A program made the position numbers and the translations under genes. Of a stretch of 64,000 nucleotides of DNA, positions 55,001 through 64,000 are shown in pieces. The stretch is taken from the NCBI RefSeq assembly GCF_028769735.1, contig NC_088171.1:80652716-80716715 (forward strand), in the 5' to 3' direction. Positions within the stretch are counted from its first letter, which is position 1. Every line of letters begins with the position of its first letter. The DNA comes from Zonotrichia leucophrys gambelii. Taxonomy: Eukaryota > Chordata > Aves > Passeriformes > Passerellidae. The notes under the pieces are model-generated. The model was not told the origin of the DNA and searched no databases. It saw only the letters and a list, made by a program, of their open reading frames with translations.

Positions 55001-55839
55001 TACAATGCATAGGGAACTGTGTGCCTCAGAAAAGAATCAATCTCATATTCACTGAATGCTTCTTACCCATGGGTTGTTTAAGGCACCTTTCAAGAAATTT
55101 ACTTTCACTCCTTGGTGTTCAGTACATTTTTCTGCTCCACTGGGAAAATACCTTTCCTCAGCGCTGCTGTGTGCACACTTTCCCTGAAGGCATCTTTCAA
55201 AACTTGGTGTGAAGGAAATGTAGCTGTGGTGCTGTCTTTTATAATGGAGTTTCTTAACCAAAATAGTTTATTGTTTTCTATACAGAATAGAAGTTTCAAT
55301 AGGAAAGACAGGGAATAGCCCGATGGTTACATTGAACTTAATCACTGCTTTGATTTCTCACAAAATACTGTAACTGGTTCCATCACGTTGTACACGATGC
55401 TTTCATAGCTAAACTTTTGGAATAAGAGGGAGAAGGGAATGAAGAAACTAGACCCCACTTTATCTTTTAGGGCATGGTATTGTTCTCTTTAAAGCATGGC
55501 AACAACTATCCTACTTTTTGTGCAATGTTGTCAATAAGGCATGCTTGAAGATCACAGTTTTATGGGTACTGATAGACTGTGGTGTGATTTAGACACCAGA
55601 CTGCTCTGTTGCCTTAGGGCAGAGATGATTCTATGTATCCACTATTGATTTCTCTAATTTGCCATTTCTGGTTCTATTTTAGATGCTTGTTGAGTTTGGA
55701 TCAGATCCAAATACCAGCACTGGGACTGAAGGAATATCACAGTATGCTGCTGTCTAAACTGCTCTGCTGTGTAGAAGCGGCAAAAATTTAAATTTTAAGG
55801 TGGCTGACCAGTGAGCTCGTTGCTGACTGAGGAGGTGAA
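46086..55839. other. AT-rich non-coding stretch
   Basis: No gene or interspersed repeat is recognised. Small items: an (AAAT)n run at 47024-47042, poly-T runs at 47884-47897 and 49890-49908, moderately GC-rich patches at about 47170-47560 and 49000-49260, a 17-base direct repeat at 53144 and 53191, and a 13-base tandem repeat at 53943. Confidence 0.55.
53943..53988. repeat. 13-bp tandem repeat, about 3.5 copies
   Basis: The unit gtttcatgggagt occurs exactly at 53943-53955 and 53956-53968, with two changes at 53969-53981 (gtttaatgagagt), and partially at 53982-53988. Confidence 0.9.
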
Positions 55840-56165
55840 GGAGAGAAGGAAGAGCTGAGCTCTTCCCCCTGGGATCCAGAGACAGAGCACACCCGGGAAC
55901 AGTTCAAAGCTGTGTCAGGAGATGCTCAGACTGGGCATGAAGAAGCATTTCTTTACCAAGAGAGTGGTCAAACACTGGAGCAGGCTCCTAGAGAGGTGCT
56001 TGAGGCCCCAGACCTGTCAGTGTAAGAAGCTTTTGGACAATGACCTTAATAATCTGCTGTATGAGCTTGAACATGAGTCGGCCCTGGAGTGGTTAGGTAT
56101 TTGGAGTCAATGGTCATTGTAGATCCCTTGAAATTGTGAAATATTCTAATTCTATTCTCTTCTAA
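55840..56165 (+). mobile_element. CR1 LINE 3' fragment, sense
   Basis: This carries the sense CR1 3' region: 'aagagctgagctcttccccctgggatccagagacag', 'aaagctgtgtcaggagatgctcagactggg', 'aagcatttctttaccaagagagtggtcaaacactggagcaggctcctagagaggtg', 'gacaatgaccttaataatctgct', and 'ggtcattgtagatcccttgaaattgtgaaatattctaattctattct'. The end has degenerate TTCTA-type terminal repeats. The frame 55922-56122 is incidental. Confidence 0.85.
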
Positions 56166-56394
56166 ATGTGTTCCTGTGTAGCTATGTTCAGTTTGGGAAA
56201 TGAGCTCTTTTCTCAAATAAAAATAAGTTTGAAGCAAACCAGAAGAACTAACATTATTAGCAGAAATCCAGCCTTGAGCTAATTCCTTCTTATTGTGAAC
56301 CATTATCCTTTTTCTTAATTAATTAATAATGGGAAATTACAAAATTAAGTAATTTGGTTTGATTTTGGCTTCTCTAAATAAGAACAGAAGAGTG

Positions 56395-56490
56395 GCTGTA
56401 TTGATTCAAAACCGGGGTCTATCCAGCCCAGTATCTTGGCTGGAATGCTTAAGGGCATGAAAGGGTCATCGGGGGAAGAGTGACAACAGG
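56395..56490 (+). repeat. Probable ancient interspersed repeat fragment
   Basis: The stretch gagtggctgtattgattcaaaaccggggtctatccagcccagtatcttggctggaatgc resembles, from memory, a core common in turtle, crocodile and bird genomes (gccatgctgggtcagaccaaaggtccatctagcccagtatcctgtctc). It is strongly diverged, suggesting an old insertion. The family is not named because I cannot check it. Confidence 0.4.
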
Positions 56491-59400
56491 GCAATCACAC
56501 GGTGCTTGTTTCCCTAGTGTTGTTACTGTGTCCAAGTTTAACGTTAAATAAATACACCAAGTACCTATTGCCCTCTGCATTCTTTTCCTTAGAACAGCAG
56601 AGCTTCCAAGGCTTCCACTCTGAAGGAATTCTCTGTGTTCACTGTCATGCCGGGTCTGTCTGCAGAACTGAAGCTAAAGGAAACTGGCTTGTTGCAAGTG
56701 AAGTAGCAAGTGTTCTCTCCCTAGGTGACCAAGTCAATTCAAAACTGAAGGAGATGGGTTTTGGGGGTTTGGTCTGTGTGAAATTAATTCAGTTACAAAT
56801 AAAATTTACTGTCATTGATGCTCTTGTAGACCATTTCAGGAGTGATGGTCAAAAACTACAGGGAAACAGGCTGTGTTTTACAATGTCCATTAAATAACAA
56901 CTTCTGGCACCTCTTTGCAAGCCCTTTAGCAGAGCACTGTGTGGAATGCAAGGCTGCTGCTGCCTTTCCATGTGTGCTGTGTACTTGAACAGTGTTCTTA
57001 GTGGTGTAGCACCTGAATTTTAAATCACATTTAAATAAGAAGAAACAGAACACTTTTATTAAGCACAATCAGCATAAGGAAATTGAATATAAATGGGACC
57101 AAAGCAGTTTAAAAATTGTTTTTAAAGGAAAATCATGTAAATTTCTGCAGGTATTAAATGTAGAGGAAAGCATTGATTCTTGAGACCTGTTTAGAAATTT
57201 GGCTGCAAATATTTCCCTGTACCATTGGAAAGAAGTACAAAACTTTCACAGCACAGCCACAAAGTTCTGCTATTGATTTCATAAAACCTAGGGAATAACA
57301 ATCATTTTTCTATGAAAAAAAATCAGACCGTTTTCTTTCCCTGCAGGACCTTGAAGTGAGGCTATTCTAATAAAGGTGGGAATTAACCACCTGAATGGTT
57401 TCCTGGCATCTGCAGCTAAGAACTTTGTCATCATTCTAAAATTCAGTTTGAAATTTCCAAGGTATAAGAGAGCAGCCATCAGTAAAATATGTGTGGGTTT
57501 GTGGGGATACTATTTATTTATTTTGGTTTGTTGGACTGGGTTTTGGTTTTTATTTTCGTTTTCCAGGATCATTGTAGGGAATTGGATGAAGTTTGTTGGA
57601 ACATGAAAAAGAAGGACTTCTTGGTAGGGCAGCCGAATTGATACCACAGCTGACTAATAGAGTGCTATTCAGTATTTGAGAGAGCGTACAGTGTCACATT
57701 TATAGAGGTGAAGGGAGTGCCTACCAATGTCATAGATTTTGATGTTATTTTAAATTGGCCTCAAAACCCAAAAGTTGCTCTTGAGGATTGTTTTTTATTA
57801 TGGCAATTTATTGAAGGGTTGGTACTTTTTTGCAGAATTATTTAATGTAAAATTTATTCTTAGGTTGTTTGGTTTTTTCCCCCACTAGATAGTTGATACT
57901 AGAAGTTGTTTACTGTTTTGCAGATAACCTGAAATGTACTGATGATTTAAAATTTGCTTCTCCTTTGCTTTAGATGGAATATTAGTTTTTCAGCCTCCTT
58001 GGTTTTTGTGAAATGCTCCTGGATCTTTTTTCTTCCACCTTCCATAACAAAAAAACAATTTTAAAATCAATGAGACAATATCTGCCTGTAATTATATACA
58101 GCAATGGTTGTGTAGCTTCATTGTAGAAATAATTTAAAAGGCCATGTGCTGATACAACTCTTTGTAAAATGCTTTCATAGCTTTTCTACAATAGTGTTAT
58201 ATATAATTTCATTAATTGTTTTAGATATAATTTCATTAATTGTTTTAGAAAACAAGAAAAATATGTTGTTGTAGCAGATAGCTATAGCAGTTTTTCAAAA
58301 AATGAGTGACAACTGTAAACTGAATGACTTCCCACAAAGGAGAGGCACACAAACATTTCTTGGGTAATTAGAGAATACAAAAGTGTGAATTTGTCCTGGC
58401 AGCCTGTATGCAGGCTCAGTGATAAAGCAAGGAGTGTGCCAGGAACAGTGAATGAAAGCAAACCTACCTCTCTTCCCAACAAGACGTGAGTTTCTCTGCT
58501 GTGGGGTTCTCCTGGGGAGCAGCAAGGCAATGAATGCCCATAACTGCTGTGGCCTGCTGTGCATGTGCACTGCTGCATTTTGGTGCATGTGGTAAGAACA
58601 ATGAATTTCTGCAGGCTGCATAGTAAATACCATTGCTGGAGAAGCCTGTGCAGGGCAGTGGAGCTCCTTCTTGCACTGAAAGGTTCTGATCCTGTCAAGC
58701 CATTCCTCTGAAGGGGGCCTGGTCTCACATTAGGCCATGTAATGTCTAAAACTAAACCCAGCTGATGCTGCAAGTACTGCTGTGGCCAGGTAGTGTGCAA
58801 AATGTGTCTTGGCCTGGGGTTTGGTGTAACTTACCTTTGCCTACCATTGTCCCTGCTGCCAGTGCCACAGGCACACATCCACCTTCCAGAAGTTCAGCTG
58901 TGTCCAAGGTGCCCTTGCTGCTTCCCAGCACCTGCTTTGGAAGGGAATCTTTGGGTGTTTGTACAGGCCCTAACAGCAACACAGTCTGAGGGTGTCCCAG
59001 GCAGCTTTCCTTCTGCCACATACTCAATAGCCTTCCCCACCTCTGGGTTACCTCCCTTGAGGACTTTGGTTGCTTTTATAGAAATATGGCTGATGAATCT
59101 TGTCCAGGAAAGTGTTATTTTGGCGTCATGTGGAGCATTCACTGCTACACCACCAAAACTGCTTTTGACTCCTGTAAATTGCTGGGGGAGGCATTTGATG
59201 GTCTTCAGTAACTCACCTTGCTATGCAGGTGCTGGCTGATCTTATCATGGTGGATTCCTATCAAGTTCATCATGAAGGGGCACCCACTTCTTGTTTAACT
59301 TGACTTGAGGCACAGGAAGAAATGAAGGCTCCCTAAGGCCTGGTTTATTGCTTGTTTGTGGACAAACTGTAGGTCAGTCTGGGATTTTTCTGTTTGTGCC

Positions 59401-60951
59401 TGAAAAGGGATAAACTTGATGTACGGAGCTGCTGGTAATGGTCAGACATCCTCAGCTGGCTGTAGAAAATCTGTGTTTTTGCAATGCTCTGTGCTGTTCC
59501 CTGGCTGTGCAGAGGCAGGTAGAGCTCCCCAGGTGATGCTCCCCAAAACGAGCTCCCTGCAGTGCTGTGCTCATTTGCCTTTCGCCCTCCCCACATTCAA
59601 GGGCACACGCAGAGGGTTCTCACTGCTTTGGTGCTTTTATGCCATTTGTGCAGAAATGGGAACGTGTGAGTTCAGCTGGAATCAAGATGACTCTTCTGTG
59701 GATATTTACTTTCCTCATTCTTGCCTAGGGAGGTAAAAAAATTTTCACTGGAATATCTCCTTTCCTAGGTGGTTATTAAAGGTAAAGCTTTAAGCTCAGT
59801 GTAGTTCATCTTTAAAGAAGAGAGGTTCATTAGCTTAAACATTAACATCAAGAACTAAACATATAAAAATATTCTTCTTAGTGTTTTGCTAATTTGTTTG
59901 GTTTTAGCATTATCTTCTCATTCTTAAGTTATTCAGCTTCCTTGCAATTTTCCTTCAATACATGGAGTTTTCCAAAGGCAATATAAGCATAGAAGAATCA
60001 AGTTTTGCATAGATGAATAGTGATGGAGGCTTCTTTCTGTAAGTCAGGTAGAATTAATTAGAACAGTAGTATTATTTGTATCTAGAACGTTTGAAGTATT
60101 AGTAGGATGCAGTGACTACCAAAAATAAAAGAAGAATAAATAAATTACAATTATTCTTCTGAGTTTGGGTTAAGGGATGTAGTAGTTTTACCTGCTTGAG
60201 TTCTCAGGTCAGCCATTTTTTATGCTAGGATTTTCTAATGCTATACCAATGTAGTTCTAGTTAAAATCCCTCCCTCAAACTCCTAAGGTGGGCTCAGGTT
60301 ACCATAGCTCAGAACAGCTTGATAGAGAATTTTATTGCTCATCTATCTCAGACAAAAATTCTAACATTTGCCAACTTAGATAATGAGGCATAGGAATATT
60401 CAGAAAAGTGGTTGTGTTTTGCTGAACATGCTGAAAAAATTCATTAGGACAATACTTCTGTTAATTATTGGGTTTTTGTCTTTTCATGTATTTGATGTAA
60501 CTATACAGTCAATTGTACTGATCTCTTGTGCAAATGGGAAACACTTGAAAGCAAAGGACAGAAAAGTGTGCCCTTTTATTCACTCAAGCAGATTTGGCAC
60601 AGTCGTGACACAGCCTAAAGGCTTCCTGCACAAACAAGTCAGGTTGCTTCAGTCAGGAATCTTTTTCAGGCCAAAAGCAGGGGAAGCTCAGTTAAAAAAA
60701 GGGAAAAAGGAAAAATAAAGAGTATTTAGATTAAAATTATGGCAAATTCTAATAAAGTTTTCTAGTGAAACCCTTGAAATTTTTGTTTGCAAGGTTCTGG
60801 CATTGCATTGCAATCAAAAAATGGCAGCTTCAATGTCCAACTGTATTGGATTGTTAAAACACTAGAGAACATGAATTTAATTAAGGAAAACAGCACTCTT
60901 TCCATACCAGAATATACTGATATCTTTGTAGGAGCAAATACAACTTTAATA
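56491..60951. other. Non-coding stretch, partly GC-richer
   Basis: AT-rich up to about 58380, then richer in GC to about 59740, then AT-rich again. The GC-richer part has open frames on both strands (58282-58800 minus, 172 codons; 58793-59239 plus, 148 codons). I cannot match these to any protein, and they overlap one another antiparallel. A 24-base tandem duplication lies at 58201-58248. No gene is supported. Confidence 0.5.
58201..58248. repeat. 24-bp tandem duplication, two exact copies
   Basis: The unit atataatttc-attaattgtt-ttag occurs twice without a mismatch (58201-58224 and 58225-58248), indicating a recent duplication. Confidence 0.95.
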
Positions 60952-61140
60952 GAGAATCACAGAATCTTTTTTGTTGGAAAAGACCTTTGTGACCATCGAG
61001 TCCAAGCATTAACCCAGCACTGCCAAGTCCACCACTAAACCATGTCCCCAGGTGTCACATCTACACATGTTTTAAATCCCTCCAGGGACGGGGACTCACC
61101 ACTGCCCTGCTCAGCCTGGGTCATGTTCCACTTGCTGAAT
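60952..61140 (-). mobile_element. CR1 LINE 3' tail fragment, antisense
   Basis: It starts with agaatcacagaatcttttttgttggaaaagacctttgtgaccatcgagtccaagc, the reverse complement of a CR1 3' end including the terminal 'gattctgtgattct' repeats. It then reads 'cccagcactgccaagtccaccactaaaccatgtccccaggtg' and 'tccctccagggacggggactcaccactgccc'. It is truncated near 61140. Confidence 0.9.
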
Positions 61141-63378
61141 AATAAGGTAGCATTGGGATGAAAATTCTGATGGTGGTTCTGCCATCGTGACTCTAAAAGC
61201 TACATTATTTATTGAAAGACCGTTACAGTACTGGTGAGGAGAAGCATGACTAAAATTGGAAATGTCAAAATGTAGTAAAAATTCATTGTGATCCTGAGAT
61301 TAATATGGATACTGTACAGTGTTTCTGTGGAAGTCAGACAAGTGGTATTGGGGATTACTATGAATCAACCATAAGTGATTCATTGAACATAATGACCTTT
61401 GTTAAATTTTGTACAAGTTTGCTACTTAAAATGGGCTAAGCTGGAATTCCTGGAAGTGGTAATTCACTCTTTATGCATGACTTGATTTTCTTTTCTAACT
61501 TATTTGGATGAGGTGGCATAGGCTTTTACATCATCATGTTCTTGCCAGCAACATCTAGTAATTCATTCTGCCAGCAAGAATGCCACCTGAGATATTACTT
61601 TTTTTCTGGCTGGTGAGGTGATATCTAGCACAAAGAAATCTGGATACTGGAAGAGGGACTTTGGAGTGGAAAGTAGTACATTACCTATTATGGATTGTGC
61701 TAATTACAGAAGGGAAGATTGCTCTCAAGTCCCAGTGTGTCAGATGAAGCTGCAGTTATTTAGTACACCTGAAAATCAGACAAAAGGAATGTAAAATTGG
61801 AAAAAGTGTTATTTCAAAAAAAGTCACTGTCCCTAGTCACCACTAGGACTTCATTTCAAAGGTAATTTAAATTAAAGTAATTTCATCCAGTTCAGCACTT
61901 TGCAGTTATTATTGTTTGTCTGAGGACTCTGGCAACACTTATCTTCAATATTGTTAATTTCAGTGGACTTGAATGCAAGAATTTTAGTTCACTATCTCAT
62001 CCAAGGACTGGCTTCTTAATCTATAACATCTCACTACTGTGAATCAATATAAACCACAGACCATCGATATTAGGAAATTTATGATGATGTATAGATTTGA
62101 ACTGGCCATGTTAACATTTATGATGCCAGGTAGAAATTAAAAGTTCTTTTAGAACTATTTTTATGTAAATTAGACAATAATTATTGTTTTTAACACTATC
62201 AAATCTGGTAAATAATTTGCACAAGTTCTTTACTGTAAAAATAGACCTCCATAAGGAAGCATTTAATTTCATTTACATTACTATTGTTCAGAACATAAAT
62301 AGCAGGAGGTATACTGATATATATTTATAAGTGATCCAGCATCTGTTTTGAAAAGGGAAAACAATTGGAGATTTAAATCCTTTTATTATTCCAAAAGAGC
62401 ATTTAGTCTCAACATCATAAAATAAATGAAAAAATAAATATAATGGTTGGAAAAGTTAAAATAATTTCAGTCTTCGTTTTTTTTTCTTTTTTTTAAACTT
62501 ATGAATGCAACAGATAATGTTGTTCTCCCCTGTAATATCTTACAAAAATGTACAGAAAAATCATTCAGTCATGGATGTAATAATCAGTTCATTGTTATCA
62601 AAAGAATGGGTAGCACTGAGTGACTTCAATCCTTTTTGTATTCTTGTCATGTGAGAAAGACCTTTATATTGAAGCATAAACAGAACATGCCTTGGAGGAA
62701 AGTCTAGTCATTTCCTCATTGAATATACAATTTATTTTATAATTCATTTGAATGTATCTTTCATTTTATTGGAAAAAAAACTCCCTACCTAACCCATCCT
62801 CTGGTGTGCATGCTCATTATTTTAAAATTAAGACCTTCTGTTGCTTAAGTGCTTGTACATAGAAGCACAAACACATCTAAATTTACTCTCCTGTGTAGGC
62901 CAATTGAATTAACTTGGCTGCACATTTGAATAATATAAAAATGCACATAATGATCAGTAGAACCAGGACTAATAATTTCTTTCGGGAATCGCATGTAACT
63001 ATTCATTTGAGAAAGCAATTTATAATTTTCTTGATAAACATGGAGAATCAGACAAATAAAAGGATCCAAAAAGTTGAAGAATGCTAATGTTTTTTTGAAA
63101 TAGTGTAGTTTGTATGTCAATACCAAGAGGCAAATTTCTATATGCATGATTGAAATTACTTGATAAAGAAATAAAGATGCTTCCCTCCAGCTGAGTGAAT
63201 GACGTACAAGTCATTAATTAAAAAATATATAAAATTATGTATTCTAAATACATTTTTTATTATTAAGTGTGTTCTTCTCTTAAATCAGTTCCTTCAGAAT
63301 AGATTTATATCTGAATATTCATGGCACACTACAAAACCATTTAATTAAAAACTATCACTTTTTTCTTTCTCTTTCCAG
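61141..63378 (+). other. CTNND2: 3' end of a large CTNND2 intron
   Basis: AT-rich sequence without recognised genes or interspersed repeats. It ends in a strong pyrimidine tract and acceptor, cttttttctttctctttccag, immediately before the exon at 63379. The intron presumably extends left through the whole window, since no delta-catenin coiled-coil coding sequence is visible anywhere in it. Confidence 0.7.
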
Positions 63379-63413
63379 TTCAACAGAAGAGCAGTTTCAC
63401 TGGCAAACACAAG
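63379..63413 (+). CDS. CTNND2: CTNND2 (delta-2 catenin), 35-base internal exon
   Basis: The exon sits between a strong acceptor (ctttccag, to 63378) and the donor aag then gtaatg (from 63414). Starting with the last base of a split codon, it reads S-T-E-E-Q-F-H-W-Q-T-Q and ends with the first base of an Asp codon completed by the next exon. This matches the delta-catenin segment just C-terminal to the coiled coil, where mammals have S-A-E-E-Q-F-H-W-Q-S-Q. Delta-2 catenin is a neural p120-family armadillo protein that binds the juxtamembrane tail of cadherins at adherens junctions and synapses and regulates dendritic spines. The exon is short and enters and leaves mid-codon, so skipping it would change the reading frame. 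The identification rests on the join with the next exon. Confidence 0.93.

Positions 63414-64000
<587 letters not shown>

Noticed and set aside
56502..56897. 131-codon plus-strand open frame
   Set aside because: No protein family recognised, and there is no supporting splice or promoter evidence; chance is a sufficient explanation.
57347..57372. Strong acceptor-like tract ttttctttccctgcag followed by gaccttgaagtgagg
   Set aside because: The first frame stops after seven codons and no matching donor or partner exon was found.
58282..58800. 172-codon minus-strand open frame, the longest in the window
   Set aside because: No recognisable domain, splice context or start context, and it sits in GC-richer sequence with other overlapping frames. 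Kept as a finding, not as a gene.

Overview
This is a stretch of vertebrate nuclear DNA, most likely from a bird. It is AT-rich and gene-poor. Its recognisable repeats are nearly all CR1 LINE fragments with the avian-type 3' end (the reverse complement of 'tagatgatctttaaaggtcccttccaac'), plus two LTR-like elements. I see no operon structure, ribosome binding sites, CRISPR array, rRNA or tRNA. The exact species cannot be read from the window.

The only gene I can name is CTNND2 (delta-2 catenin, plus strand). It appears at the far right as two consecutive coding exons, 63379-63413 and 63906-64000. Their joined translation matches the N-terminal region of delta-catenin just after the coiled coil, and the second exon runs off the window end. 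The earlier CTNND2 exons (start codon, coiled coil) are not in the window. Most of the 63 kb to the left is therefore best read as one very long CTNND2 intron, as expected for this gene, which has giant 5' introns in other vertebrates.

Two further exon-like blocks lie at the left edge on the same strand: 470-598 and 3360-3469. Both have good splice acceptors and donors, both are open throughout, and their phases join cleanly into about 79 residues. I do not recognise the protein and it is not part of delta-catenin. If CTNND2 begins upstream of the window, these exons belong to an unrecognised gene nested in its intron. This is the most interesting item here. Several phase-compatible downstream exons can be proposed (3946, 4874, 13271, 30259), but none is certain.

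Layout: 1-3.5 kb, unrecognised exon pair separated by an intron with a GC-rich insert. 3.5-9.4 kb, no recognised feature apart from a possible conserved block near 6.2 kb. 9.37-9.90 kb, solo LTR. 10.05 kb, short CR1 tail. 14.4-15.4 kb, long antisense CR1. 17.3 kb, perfect hairpin. 20.6-21.0 kb, antisense CR1. 22.6 kb, sense CR1 tail. 25.7-26.1 kb, GC-rich block. 31.0 kb, TG/TA microsatellite. 31.25-31.52 kb, possible short solo LTR. 41.3-41.6 kb, GC-rich block with a good splice donor. 45.0 kb, hairpin. 45.3-46.1 kb, antisense CR1. 53-54 kb and 58.2 kb, short tandem or direct repeats. 55.8-56.2 kb, sense CR1. 58.4-59.7 kb, GC-richer block. 60.95-61.14 kb, antisense CR1 tail. 63.4-64.0 kb, CTNND2 exons. 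The long open frames elsewhere (up to 172 codons) lie in CR1 or GC-rich segments and do not look like genes.
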